DNA of 64,000 bases, taken from the NCBI GenBank assembly GCA_917880885.1, contig OU862913.1, forward strand, positions 26,297,286 through 26,361,285, in the 5' to 3' direction. The notes under the pieces are model-generated. The model saw only the letters and a program-made list of their open reading frames with translations. It was not told the origin of the DNA and ran no database searches. The stretch is from Limnephilus marmoratus (Eukaryota > Arthropoda > Insecta > Trichoptera > Limnephilidae). Shown here piece after piece: positions 11,885 through 22,569 of the stretch (its first letter is position 1; each line of letters opens with the position of its first letter). Position numbers and translations under genes: made by a program.

Positions 11885-12352
11885 TGCTGGTACCTACCCT
11901 GATTTATGGCAGTGAAGCATGGAACTGGCAGAGGAAGGACGAAAGCAGACTGAATGCTGTTTAAATGAGATCCCTGAGTGTGGTAAAATCATGTATGATC
12001 GTATGAAAAATGTGGAGATCCGCAAAGAAAACAAGACTGATGTAAGCGTAATGAGTAAGATTAAGAAAGGGAACTAAGAAGGTTTGGGCATGTAGAGCGA
12101 ATGAACGAGGAAAGGAGTATAAGGAAAAAATATGACGCAAATCTGAATGGTAAAAGAAGTCGGGGACGCCCGGGGAAGACATGGCATGATCAAATGAATC
12201 AGATACTTGAGGTGGGCCATGTCTGAAGAGTATATATGAGACATGTATGAATGAGATTGAGGTAAATAGTGTGTGCCAACACCGAGTTGTTTGGCGGTCC
12301 GTCATCTCTGCCTATACCTACTCCTGAAACGGCGTGATGGTTAGTTAGTTAC
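11885..12352 (+). pseudogene. RTE LINE C-terminal fragment with GTTA tail
   Basis: Stops and frameshifts interrupt a recognisable RTE ORF C-terminus: VPTLIYGSEAWNWQRKDESR, then GRPGKTWHDQMNQILEVGHV. The 3' end is GGCGTGATGG followed by GTTAGTTAGTTA, the usual tetranucleotide tail. 5'-truncated. A minus-strand relative lies at 25833-26116. Confidence 0.75.
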
Positions 12353-12472
12353 CATTATAATTCAACATTAATAGAATACTCGTATTACCAGGTTTAAAAA
12401 ATCAACATATTTCATAAGTAATGCTTACTTCATAAGAGTTTACTTAAAATTTAATACAATAATAGTCATAGA

Positions 12473-12958
12473 CTTAACCTTTAACTGCAGACGTGGGCCG
12501 CTCAGGCCCAGCAATAATAATAATATCGAAATACTCACCTCCAGTACCTCCACCGCGCGAGACGAAAACGCCTCTTCGACGCCAGAGCCGTAAGTTCGAA
12601 GTTAAATTTCTGTAAGTAAATTCATTTTTTTGCGGGCCTCTCTGACCTATCGTCAGTACTTTAACCTTTTAATTTTAGTTTAATATATATATAATTTATT
12701 CGAGACATTATAGGAATATTATAATACAAGTGAGTTCATTAATCTCAAGTGATTTTTGCCAAAAATTATTACTTAATATCCAAATTGTCAAATATAAGAT
12801 ACTTAACAATAAAAAAGTATATAATTTTATTTAAATATATTTAAATTGTCAAATAAATAATAATTTGGACGTCAAAACTTTATGGATCTCTAATATATAA
12901 ACATTTAAAGTAACGGGCCGCCCACTGCCCAGGCCCCACGTCAGAGAATACGTTAAAA
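12473..12958. mobile_element. Possible TTAA-flanked MITE
   Basis: TTAA-CTGCAGACGTGGGCC at the left and, as reverse complement, TTAACG then GACGTGGGGCC at the right form imperfect terminal inverted repeats. TTAA flanks would fit a piggyBac-type MITE. The interior is AT-rich and non-coding. Confidence 0.4.
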
Positions 12959-12965
12959 AAATCAC

Positions 12966-13262
12966 GTCAGCAGTTAGGTGTCAATAGGTAGGCGTGAGTG
13001 GGAGGGTGGAAGGGAGGAGGGGAGGGGATAATAGGACAATAGGTAGGCGTGAGTTGGAGGGTGGAAGGGAGGAGGGGAGGGGATAATAGGACAATAGGTA
13101 GGCGTGAGTTGGAGGGTGGAAGGGAGGAGGGGAGGGGATAATAGGACAATAGGTAGGCGCGAGTTGGAGGGTGGAAGGGAGGAGGGGAGGGGATAATAGG
13201 GCAATAGGTAGGCGTGAGTTGGAGGGTGGAAGGGAGGAGGGGAGGGAGTAATAGAACATAAT
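12966..13262. repeat. 55-bp G-rich minisatellite, five units
   Basis: The 55-bp unit contains AATAGGTAGGCGTGAGTTGG and GGGAGGAGGGGAGGGG. Copies are nearly identical. The G-runs could form a G-quadruplex on the + strand. Pro/Ser-rich minus-strand ORFs are products of the repeat. Confidence 0.92.
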
Positions 13263-13587
13263 TTTTTAGGAAAAGAAAGAAGAGGAGAGTTCTGGGAAGG
13301 AAGAAGGCTTACCACTCCCGGATCCACGATGCGATTATAGTTTACAACGCTCTTTAAAACATCAATAACTCCTCAAATTCGTCAATCATTAAATCAACAT
13401 TTTAGGTATTCCTAAAAAATATATTTTTGCATCCGTAAAAAATATTTAAAAAATTGTGACGATTCTGTATAAAATAATAAAAAAATGTTGTCCTAAAAGT
13501 CGACACATTTCTAAGTCAGATGAGACAACAAATTTAAAATTTCTATGGGAATAACAGAGAATACAAAACATTAATTAATTTCAACCT

Positions 13588-13752
13588 CAAGGGCGGATTT
13601 AGGGGGGGGGGGGGGGCACGGGGGCACGTGCCCCCCCCCCCAGAAAGTATTTTTTTGTACTGTGGAGATTCCATCACAGTACAGAAAACTGTCTCTATCA
13701 AACATTTTTTTGCTTGTGCCCCCCCCAGAAAAAAATCCTGGATCCGCCCTTG
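13588..13752. mobile_element. Short hAT-type MITE (GGGCGGAT family)
   Basis: The left end is CAAGGGCGGATTTAG and the right end CCTGGATCCGCCCTTG. The 8-bp flanks are TTCAACCT and TCCAACCT, one mismatch. The interior has GTGCCCCC runs and an inverted pair around GTACTGTGG/CCATCACAGTAC. Confidence 0.78.
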
Positions 13753-13759
13753 TCCAACC

Positions 13760-14318
13760 TCATTAACCTACGTCCAATATTACGATCTCCTTTTAGTTAT
13801 GTATGACAAAAAGAGATGTAAAATAAAACGTTAAAACCTTTTGCCTATCTGTAGAGACTATTTTACTTCTCAAAGTTAACATCATAATACGTTTGTCGTC
13901 GCTTTCTAGTGCATTAATTTGAAATGTCTGAAAACAGAGATGACAATATTAATTATCTTGTTGCAAAAAAACTTGGGTTGCTTGACATTCCGTTTTCATT
14001 AAAAAAAGAGCCACAAAAAATAAGGAACCGCATCGGAAGGTTCGGCCGACCAACCACCTGATCCTCAAACCAGAGTCATTTTTTAATCCCTTTCTGCGTA
14101 TTTCCTTAAAATTAACGACAAAATGTTACGATTGTAGACAATCAGATGACGGGGGATGTTTTTTGTTTAGTTTTATGGGTTTTGGGTTATTTGCAGGGTC
14201 ATGCCACATTAGTTCAGAATTTCAGAAGTAATAAATGTTTATTTAATTTTATTTTATTTTTACCAAATAATCTCTTCGTGGAAGACTTGATTAAGACTAA
14301 CAATGCAGTGCTGTTTTT
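13760..14318. other. Intron sequence, nothing recognised
   Basis: AT-rich sequence with no motif-bearing ORF and no repeat that I could assign. Confidence 0.4.
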
Positions 14319-14745
14319 ACAATAGCTCCACACAGGAGGCCCTGAGGAAAATAATTCCCCTCAGGGCCTATGTCATCCTTGGGATGATGTGTGGAGGGTT
14401 TTTAGGAAAGGAAGGTTAGGAAGTTCTGAAAAGGAAAAGGATATAAGGGGTGGGTAGGAATCTGGGTGTCATTGTGTCCAGGAGTGACGGACGTATGAAT
14501 CCATCTCTTCCACTGCGGTGTAAGGCGATGTTCCGAGAGAGTACAGCTGGAGAAGTCAAAAGGACTCCCTCAATCATTCTCTCCCGATCCGGCTTGCCAT
14601 GCAGTTGGCAAACCTACCCCATGAACCTGGGCACCCCTGCTAAGTCATCAAACGTAACTACTTGAGGTCACTTATGGCAGAAGTGTTGGTTATCCAATAA
14701 ATGGTTCCTGGGCCGGCGGCACCCATACCCGCCTCCCAAATTGAA
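14319..14745 (-). mobile_element. SINE-like repeat family A, most complete copy
   Basis: On the minus strand it starts near GGCGGGTATGGGTGCCGCC. It continues through CATTTATTGGATAACCAACA and ACGTCCGTCACTCCTGGAC and ends with CCCTGAGG...CCTCAGGG, GTGTGGAG. The stem-loop tail matches the 3' end of the Jockey-like LINE at 30120-30195, suggesting a LINE-dependent SINE. The 71-codon ORF here is not a gene. Confidence 0.75.
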
Positions 14746-15115
14746 AAGTAAGGCATAGAACTGGCAAAGGAAGGATAATTGTTGACATGCTCTATAAATG
14801 AGATTCCTGATATGTATGTGTTGTAAAACCATATAGTTACATTATAGGTAGAGCCATGTTAATTTGTGGAGATCTGGAAGGAATACAAGGCCGATAAAAA
14901 TTATAATAATTTCGACCTTTTTATAGCGCCGTTTAGTGATAAAGTCACGTCAAGTGTACTTGATGGATGGGATTAAAATGTACGCTTATTTAGTTAGGGC
15001 ATTCAAAAAGGAAGATATGACGCGAAGTGAATAATAGCCAAGGAAGTCATGGCATGGTCAAGTGAATCAAATACTTTCAGTCGGACCACGCCAAGAGACA
15101 GAATAATAGAAATAT
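14746..15115 (+). pseudogene. Decayed RTE LINE C-terminal fragment
   Basis: Weak matches to the copy at 11885: AAGGCATAGAACTGGCA, ATGAGATTCCTG, GTCATGGCATGGTCAAGTGA. The fragment is interrupted by unrelated sequence at about 14895-15000. Confidence 0.5.
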
Positions 15116-15727
15116 ACAGATCATTTTTAAAAGAGGACGTTTGAATGTATTTCTTACCTCGCGGTAGTCCTCCGATAGAGTGCACCGTAACGCAACCAAG
15201 CATCTATTTATTCAGATTTATCTGGACGAGTATTATATGATTTAAAAATAAGAATGAAGCAAGGAGTATTTGTCGAGATAGAGGATTTTGGTGGTATATC
15301 CTCTCTGCTGCATGATGTTGTTTCGGTATCGAAGTTTTACAATTGTATTCATCCAAAATACAATTGTAAACATTACTGCACCACCATAAAACTCTTTTGT
15401 GATGGTCGGGTGCAATATTTAGAATCTTACCTACCTATTTTATTACAAAAACTACCCCCATAAAATAATTATTTTAAAAAGGGACTTTCTTTCCATTGAA
15501 ACAGTAGCAAAGTGACGTCTTTACAAATGATTATTACACGGAAGGAAGTAGCAATAAATATAAATGGTTAGCTTTCAATGAATTAAAGGTACACTTTTCA
15601 ATGAATGTTATGATTTTTAGAATACTTTTTTATAGATTTTTTTTTGCTATTTTAGAACGCTCACTGTCTTTGTTTAACTTGCTATTTCGATCATCTTCTA
15701 AAATGCATATTTTTCATAATAACGGCA
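15116..15727. other. Intron sequence, nothing recognised
   Basis: A 69-codon ORF (15254-15463) has several Cys but no family match that I recognise and no splice context. Confidence 0.4.
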
Positions 15728-16030
15728 TGCCGCCGCCCCGGAAACCATTTATTGGACAACCAACACTTCTGCCATAAGTGACCTCACGTAGTTACGTTTG
15801 ATGACTTAGCAGGGGTGCCCAGGTTCATGGGGTAGGTTTGGTTCCGGATCTTGGCGGCGGGTACGTCTGCTTACCAACTGGCTCTGCGTGGCTGGCCGGG
15901 TCGGAAGAGACTGGTTGAGGGAGACCTTTTGACCTCTCCAGCAAGAAGACCTCTCCCCAAAGATGACATAGGCCCTGAAGCGAATTATTTTCCTCAGAGC
16001 CTCATGTGTGAAGCTAATGTAAAAAAATAT
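15728..16030 (+). mobile_element. SINE-like repeat family A, + strand copy
   Basis: Reads CATTTATTGGACAACCAACA, TTCTGCCATAAGTGACCTCA, GGTTGAGGGAGACCTTTTGA, then a tail with CCTGAAGCGAATTATTTTCC and GAAGCTAATGTAAAAAAA. Orientation is opposite to the copy at 14319. The last ~155 bp are present again at 17079-17232 through the tandem duplication. Confidence 0.75.
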
Positions 16031-18286
16031 ATTGTATGTCTGCACAACAGTATCCACAGCTTAAGTTGTTATAGTTTCGTATAGTACTAGATGACAAGTG
16101 GTCGCCATTTTACGATTTAATGTAAATTTACTATAAACGAATGCATTAAATAATATGCAAGTAAATATAATAACAAAGTCTTTGTTTTGCTTTTTTGTAA
16201 AAATCTTTTACATGTACATTTTTACTTATATTTTGTTATGATAAACACGTCGGATTAATGTTTAAATAAGAATTTACCTAATTGGTTTTTGTCGTTATGT
16301 TCCTGTGAAATAAATGTTTTTAATTTGCTATATAAACTATTTCCACTCATAAAAGTAAATTTTTTCCTAAAGGTTATCTTTAAATTTCGGAAAAATGTTA
16401 AAACATACGAGTATTATAAAAAATACTAGTGTGCAGTTCACACCGGTAGAAGCGAACCCTTCAGAAAAAAGAGTCGGAAGGCTACGAAGCACCGCATAAA
16501 GAGGAGACCGATTATTCTAACCCATTCTTTATAAATGCTATAGATGCATGTGTTTGTCTCTTTTTAGTGTAGCTTTTTCGTTTCATCCAGTTTCAAATCA
16601 CAACGGTGCTAAAGAAGTTTCCACTTCAAAGTAATTATAAAATTATTTTTTCGTGGTTTGCTTATTGTTTCTTTTTAGTGTCGCTTTTTCGTTTCATCCA
16701 GTTTCAAATCACAACGGTGCTAAAGAAGTTTCCACTTCAAAGTAATTATAAAATTATTTTTTCGTGGTTTGCTTATTGTTTCTTTTTAGTGTCGCTTTTT
16801 CGTTTCATCCAGTTTCAAATCACAACGGTGCTAAAGAAGTTTCCACTTCAAAGTAATTATAAAATTATTTTTTCGTGGTTTGCTTATTGTTTCTTTTTAG
16901 TGTCGCTTTTTCGTTTCATCCAGTTTCAAATCACAACGGTGCTAAAGAAGTTTCCACTTCAAAGTAATTATAAAATTATTTTTTCGTGGTTTGCTTATTG
17001 TTTCTTTTTAGTGTCGCTTTTTCGTTTCATCCAGTTTCAAATCACAACGGTGCTAAAGAAGTTTCCACTTCAAAGTAATTACCAACTGGCTCTGCGTGGC
17101 TGGCCGGGTCGGAAGAGACTGGTTGAGGGAGACCTTTTGACCTCTCCAGCAAGAAGACCTCTCCCCAAAGATGACATAGGCCCTGAAGCGAATTATTTTC
17201 CTCAGAGCCTCATGTGTGAAGCTAATGTAAAAAAATATATTGTATGTCTGCACAACAGTATCCACAGCTTAAGTTGTTATAGTTTCGTATAGTACTAGAT
17301 GACAAGTGGTCGCCATTTTACGATTTAATGTAAATTTACTATAAACGAATGCATTAAATAATATGCAAGTAAATATAATAACAAAGTCTTTGTTTTGCTT
17401 TTTTGTAAAAATCTTTTACATGTACATTTTTACTTATATTTTGTTATGATAAACACGTCGGATTAATGTTTAAATAAGAATTTACCTAATTGGTTTTTGT
17501 CGTTATGTTCCTGTGAAATAAATGTTTTTAATTTGCTATATAAACTATTTCCACTCATAAAAGTAAATTTTTTCCTAAAGGTTATCTTTAAATTTCGGAA
17601 AAATGTTAAAACATACGAGTATTATAAAAAATACTAGTGTGCAGTTCACACCGGTAGAAGCGAAACCTTCAGAAAAAAGAGTCGGAAGGCTACGAAGCAC
17701 CGCATAAAGAGGAGACCGATTATTCTAACCCATTCTTTATAAATGCTATAGATGCATGTGTTTGTCTCTTTTTAGTGTAGCTTTTTCGTTTCATCCAGTT
17801 TCAAATCACAACGGTGCTAAAGAAGTTTCCACTTCAAAGTAATTATAAAATTATTTTTTCGTGGTTTGCTTATTGTTTCTTTTTAGTGTCGCTTTTTCGT
17901 TTCATCCAGTTTCAAATCACAACGGTGCTAAAGAAGTTTCCACTTCAAAGTAATTATAAAATTATTTTTTCGTGGTTTGCTTATTGTTTCTTTTTAGTGT
18001 CGCTTTTTCGTTTCATCCAGTTTCAAATCACAACGGTGCTAAAGAAGTTTCCACTTCAAAGTAATTATAAAATTATTTTTTCGTGGTTTGCTTATTGTTT
18101 CTTTTTAGTGTCGCTTTTTCGTTTCATCCAGTTTCAAATCACAACGGTGCTAAAGAAGTTTCCACTTCAAAGTAATTATAAAATTATTTTTTCGTGGTTT
18201 GCTTATTGTTTCTTTTTAGTGTCGCTTTTTCGTTTCATCCAGTTTCAAATCACAACGGTGCTAAAGAAGTTTCCACTTCAAAGTAA
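15871..18286 (+). repeat. 1208-bp tandem segmental duplication
   Basis: Positions 15871-17078 repeat at 17079-18286 with an offset of 1208 bp. In the unique part I saw one difference (GCGAACCC at about 16462 versus GCGAAACC at about 17670). Each copy consists of the 3' part of a SINE, about 550 bp of unique AT-rich sequence and a block of 111-bp repeats. Near identity implies a very recent event or an assembly artefact. Confidence 0.85.
16570..17078 (+). repeat. 111-bp tandem array, block 1
   Basis: About 4.6 units of 111 bp, each with TTTCGTTTCATCCAGTTTCA, ACGGTGCTAAAGAAGTT and TTTTTTCGTGGTTTGC. As 111 is divisible by 3, it stays open in one frame, giving a Phe-rich 37-residue repeat without a biological signature. 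Confidence 0.92.
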
Positions 18287-18660
18287 TTATAAAATTATTT
18301 TTTCGTGGTTTGCTTATTGTTTCTTTTTAGTGTCGCTTTTTCGTTTCATCCAGTTTCAAATCACAACGGTGCTAAAGAAGTTTCCACTTCAAAGTAATTA
18401 TAAAATTATTTTTTCGTGGTTTGCTTATTGTTTCTTTTTAGTGTCGCTTTTTCGTTTCATCCAGTTTCAAATCACAACGGTGCTAAAGAAGTTTTTCACT
18501 TCAAAATAATTATAATTTATTTTTTCGTGGTTTGCTTATTGTTTATTTTTAGTGTCGCTTTTTCGTTTCATCCAGTTTCAAATCACAACGGTGCTTAAGA
18601 AGTTTTTCACTTCAAAATAAATACAATTTATTTTTTCGTGGTTTGCTTTTGCGTAAAACT
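17778..18660 (+). repeat. 111-bp tandem array, block 2
   Basis: Same unit as block 1, about 6.5 identical copies, then two diverged ones (AAGTTTTTCACTTCAAAATAA) ending near 18655. The divergent units at the edge suggest growth from the interior. Confidence 0.92.
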
Positions 18661-18825
18661 GTAAAAAAAATAAAATTCGAGTGTTCTTTAAGTATTGTAT
18701 TTTTCTTGTAATCTATTTCTCTACGCAACTAGTGTTAAAACCAATCAATCTGGTATTAACTTAGATCAGCAAACATGAAAAGCTCTTTACGATAAAGTAT
18801 TTATGTAAATGTATTTAAAAATGAT

Positions 18826-19485
18826 AGTAGGTCGGTGTCAGCCCTTACTAGTACCTAGCGCATTCCACATGTGGCCTTCTGAAACAATGATAGTAGGTCG
18901 GTGTCAGCCCTTACTAGTACCTAGCGCATTCCACATGTAGCCTTCTGAAACAATGATAGTAGGTCGGTGTCAGCCCTTACTAGTACCTAGCGCATTCCAC
19001 ATGTGGCCTTCTGAAACAATGATAGTAGGTCGGTGTCAGCCCTTACTAGTACCTAGCGCATTCCACATGTAGCCTTCTGAAACAATGATAGTAGGTCGGT
19101 GTCAGCCCTTACTAGTACCTAGCGCATTCCACATGTGGCCTTCTGAAACAATGGTAGTAGGTCGGTGTCAGCCCTTACTAGTACCTAGCGCATTCCACAT
19201 GTAGCCTTCTGAAACAATGATAGTAGGTCGGTGTCAGCCCTTACTAGTACCTAGCGCATTCCACATGTGGCCTTCTGAAACAATGGTAGTAGGTCGGTGT
19301 CAGCCCTTACTAGTACCTAGCGCATTCCACATGTAGCCTTCTGAAACAATGATAGTAGGTCGGTGTCAGCCCTTACTAGTACCTAGCGCATTCCACATGT
19401 GGCCTTCTGAAACAATGGTAGTAGGTCGGTGTCAGCCCTTACTAGTACCTAGCGCATTCCACATGTGGCTTTGTGAAACAATGGT
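18826..19485 (+). repeat. 66-bp satellite, ten units with dimer structure
   Basis: The unit holds GTAGGTCGGTGTCAGCCC, TTACTAGTACCTAGCGCATT and CCACATGT. Units alternate ATGTGGCC and ATGTAGCC in units 1-9, a 132-bp higher-order dimer. ATGATAG/ATGGTAG variants also alternate in the later units. The last unit ends GTGGCTTTGTG. Confidence 0.93.
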
Positions 19486-19509
19486 GCTATTTATTCTGGA
19501 GGCTAATAT

Positions 19510-20260
19510 TCATATTAGATTCATATTGTTAATGTGATATTGAAAGAGTATTGGATTTTTATTTCGAGAAAAACTCATAGATTGACATTTGTTAATGTTT
19601 AAAAATAAATCATTTATGTTACACCAATTATATAATCGATCCAAGTTATTTTGCAATACAAGACAGTCCATTAAATCTCTATAAATAAAAATGAATCCCC
19701 GAAATGTATGTACGCGCATAACTTCCGAACGACTACACCAAATTGGATAATTCTTTTTTTGTTGTGTTCGTTATTGTCAGGAAAAGGTTTGTATAAAACT
19801 ATTGGTGAGCTCTGGCATTATGAAATTTGTATAAACGAATTGAAATAGGTGGCACGCGAGCTGTTTTAAAACTGAATGAACTGGAGGCGGAAGGGGAACG
19901 GGACAAATGGGAAAGGACACGCAGGGAGAAACAATTTCTTTATTAAATGGCATTGCAACGCATGAAGGGAACCAGCTAGTTTCTTATAATAGTGTAAATT
20001 TTCAAGTCATCAGCAAATAAAAGGAAATAGATACCTTCAAATATTGAAGTGATGTCATTGATAAATAGCAAAAAAAGAATCGGACCTAGATGAGAACCTT
20101 GAGGCACCCCACTTAAAGCTTCAATTTCGTGTGATATATGGTTAGATAGTTTAACTTATAGTTTTCTAGATGTTAAATAGGACTCAAACCATTTTAGTAG
20201 ATTTCCTTTTATCCCATATACTTTTAGTTTGTTTAATAATATTTTTTGAGAAACTTTATT
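19510..20260 (-). pseudogene. LINE reverse transcriptase fragment (Jockey/CR1-like), minus strand
   Basis: On the minus strand: GSHLGPILFLLFINDI (near 20080-20110), FADDLKIYTII (near 20000), then LQNNLDRLYNWCNINDLFLN and INKCQSMSFSRNK. These are RT palm (FADD) and following motifs, the same family as the LINE at 5885-10518. A 305-bp Helitron splits it cleanly between the FADD motif and LDRLYNW. Confidence 0.75.
19676..19980 (+). mobile_element. Short non-autonomous Helitron
   Basis: Starts TCTCTATAAATAAAAATG and ends GGAACCAGCTAGT (CTAGT terminus). It has no terminal repeats and no target duplication. It sits between A and T of the host, and removing it restores the LINE reading. All are hallmarks of Helitron insertion. 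Confidence 0.8.
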
Positions 20261-20845
20261 GAATTTTGCCAGCATTACATGCTGTAAGTGGCTGTGATAC
20301 TACTAGCAGATTTACCAGTAAAATGCAATGTTTAAAAGCTGCGTCTGAAGATTTTGTACAAATAGCTCTTATGCCTTTGGGAAACCTTGACCTATGTACA
20401 GAGTGAGCAATTGAAACAGTTAGAAATAGTTTGCACATATTTATTTAAAAAAAAAGTTATTTGCTGATGAACTCAGACATAAACTGATTTCTCAAAACTT
20501 AGGTTTCGGTTTTAATATGATGAAAGTGTAAAAAAAATGGACCAAAAAATTGACCGGCAAGATCCACATTATTAATCTTTGACCTTTTTTACCTCAAATC
20601 CATTGGTGGAATTCATTGTGCATACTCAACTACCTCTAGCGCCCGGTCTAATAAGTAAAGCCATCAGTCCAGTCGCAAGCGAGACTCGGCATCCGCGTCC
20701 CTAAGCCGGTTTCCCCTTAGGCCCTCGAAGAGAGTGTTTAGATTAAAGAGGAAAGAAATCCCAAGACCCTAGAGAAAAAAAAATGAGCATCGGGTCACCA
20801 AAGGCAGGGTGGAAAGCCGCCGGTCCACTACGGTCAGTCTTCAGG
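20261..20845. other. Intron sequence, nothing firmly recognised
   Basis: No conserved motif. The part from about 20630 is GC-richer and may belong to the SINE-like element that follows. Confidence 0.35.
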
Positions 20846-20849
20846 CCCG

Positions 20850-21160
20850 CTCATGGCGACGGAGGAGGTGCGGGCGGGTTATGCAGCGGCTGCTTTGGGA
20901 GTCAGAGTGGAAGATACTCTCAGTATCACCCTGGTGTAAGACCACCATTCAGAATTGAAACGTTGCTTGAAATGGCTTCTGCCATGTTTGGTGACCAGAT
21001 CTGAATAGCCAGGTACTTCCCCACCTTCCTCTTCTCTATCTCCTTCCCCTCCCCACTGCCTTCAGCCTCACAACATACCCCAATTGGGGATGCCATAGTC
21101 CCACTGGCTCCAGACGGGAGCAGTTGGGACTCTTGTGCGGTATTCATGTAAAAAAAAGTC
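20850..21160 (-). mobile_element. SINE-like repeat family B, copy 2
   Basis: Reverse orientation of the copy at 60188: GTATCACCCTGGTGTAAGAC, ATTGAAACGTTGCTTGAAAT, CAGGTACTTCCCCACC, GGGACTCTTGTGCGGTATTC, then CATGTAAAAAAAAG. The 73-codon ORFs on both strands are repeat by-products. Confidence 0.75.
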
Positions 21161-21219
21161 GTCTCCTCAGTTGATGTATGGTCATACGTCTAGTCCACCC
21201 CCTTGATGGGGTGTAAGGC

Positions 21220-21380
21220 AATACAAAATGCTAGGCCAAAAGTTAGGCCTACAGTGGATGATGGAAGGGGTTGCACTCCTCCTAGCCTCCTCATGATGAG
21301 GGGTCTAGGAGGAGTGAAATAAAATCAGTTCCTCTGGCAAGTGGCCGTCTTCCTCCTGGAAGAAGACAATCACTTTTAGT
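21220..21380 (+). pseudogene. Decayed tandem duplicate of protease exon 2
   Basis: Sequence from about 21297 matches exon 2 almost base for base for about 75 bp: CTAGGAGGAGTGAAA, CAGTTCCTCTGGCA, GTGGCC, CTTCC. Upstream intron sequence is also duplicated (AGGCCTACAGTGGATGATG versus GGGCCAACAGTGGGTGATG). In the frame of exon 2 it carries TAA right after GGVK and TAG after NHF, so it cannot code. Offset to the live exon is about 211 bp. Confidence 0.82.
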
Positions 21381-21470
21381 TTGGTTTTGGTTTTTCCATT
21401 AGCGAAGGTCCTTAGAGTTACACCGAGGTTGGGCCAACAGTGGGTGATGTTAATGACTTTATATTTCCAG

Positions 21471-21638
21471 AGTGCGGATTGGAAGCGATTGCTTCAACGC
21501 CCCTCGTGCGGGCGGGACTAGGAGGAGTGAAAGCAAAGCAGTTCCCCTGGCACGTGGCCATCTTCCACCGGGAAAAAAACAACCAGTTCGAGCAGGCATG
21601 CGGCGGCAGCTTGGTGCGGAGTAATCTGGTCATAAGCG
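21471..21638 (+). CDS. Protease exon 2: start of S1 catalytic domain
   Basis: The acceptor TATATTTCCAG precedes it and the donor is G then GTGAGT, phase 1 on both sides. It reads ECGLEAIASTPLVRAG, then KQFPWHVAIF, QACGGSL and NLVIS. FPWHVAI and CGGSL (Cys42) are hallmarks of the S1 fold. ECG carries Cys1, which in this family bonds to Cys122 and keeps the light chain attached. The segment aligned with IVGG is LVRAGLGG, so normal trypsin-type activation cleavage is not evident; HP14/modular proteases also depart from R-IVGG. A decayed copy of this exon sits 211 bp upstream. Confidence 0.9.
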
Positions 21639-21659
21639 GTGAGTTCTGAGGCAGAGACT

Positions 21660-22560
21660 TCCTTTAACCAAGGCCCTGACTTAGAATCACAACGTCTGGG
21701 CGAGGAGGGGGGGAGGGGGGGGGGGGGGGATGGCAGGGTGACCCTTTTTTGAAAGATGGTATATATTGAAAACAGCGTTGAAGTCACAGAGTCGTCCCAC
21801 CCCCTAGGAGGGACGACGACTCTGGAACCCGTATTCACAGTCGATCCTTTAGTTCAAGAAGTCTTCCTTTCCTTTAAAAAGTATTGTTTTATTTTCAGAG
21901 ACACGTCTAAGGTCGGTGTGACGGCACTTAATAAGAAAGCTCCTTCCTTAAGATTTCTAAAATACTTGTATTCAGAGATGTCTCCACGAAAGTTTCTACG
22001 GAACTGCGCATGCGCACTCTAGCATCCTTTGGATTTGAACTGTCCAACCTTAAGGCTAGTAATAGGGGCACGTCTTTGCCTTTCAAAGTCGGTGATTTGT
22101 TCCGGATTGTTGCTGTCGAAGATGCAAAACAATGGAGATGGATATTATCATGGAAATGGTTAACAAGTTTTTGGACTTCGCCGCTCATAACACACGATTT
22201 TTGAAAAGTGTTTCAGTTTAGGCGTACCTGAAATATATTGTCAAAATCAATCGCTGTAATATCGTGAAATAATTTTCTAAATTTATTTTTAGTTTGTTTT
22301 TTTTTAAGTAACCTGTGAATTCTTTAGTGATAGCCCGAGTTTCGTAGAAAATGATTTTAACGCGCATTTTCTACTAACCTCGGTGGCAGTCAATGTCGGT
22401 TAGGAAAGATAACAGTGAAGCATTCCATATTAAGCTTTAATAAATAATACGGCGTACTTAATAATAATAATATTTGTTTATAAGTCTAACAAACGTTGCT
22501 TTTCGCTCGATGACCCCCCCATGACCCCCTCCCCCTAGATCCGCCCTTGGCCTGGGTACA
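21660..22560. other. Intron 2 segment, probably an unclassified element remnant
   Basis: A G-run at about 21708-21730 and a right-hand GATCCGCCCTTG near 22537-22548 recall the GGGCGGAT MITE family. No matching left end or 8-bp duplication was found. ORFs of 64-88 codons overlap on both strands (21756-22204) without family motifs. Confidence 0.3.
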
Positions 22561-22569
22561 TACCACACT

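Noticed and set aside
12967..13327. Pro/Ser-rich secreted-looking ORFs on the minus strand
   Set aside because: Three overlapping frames of the same 55-bp repeat are all open; a 55-bp period shifts frame each unit, so no conserved protein repeat exists.
16606..18509. ORFs of 228 and 231 codons with a 37-residue Phe-rich repeat
   Set aside because: They are translations of a 111-bp satellite whose period is a multiple of 3. There is no start context, no splice context and no domain.
18826..19485. CRISPR-like regular array
   Set aside because: Units are contiguous 66-bp repeats without variable spacers, in a eukaryotic intron.
21756..22204. Small genes of 64-88 codons
   Set aside because: Overlapping ORFs on both strands inside an intron, without motifs; probably remnant of an unclassified element.
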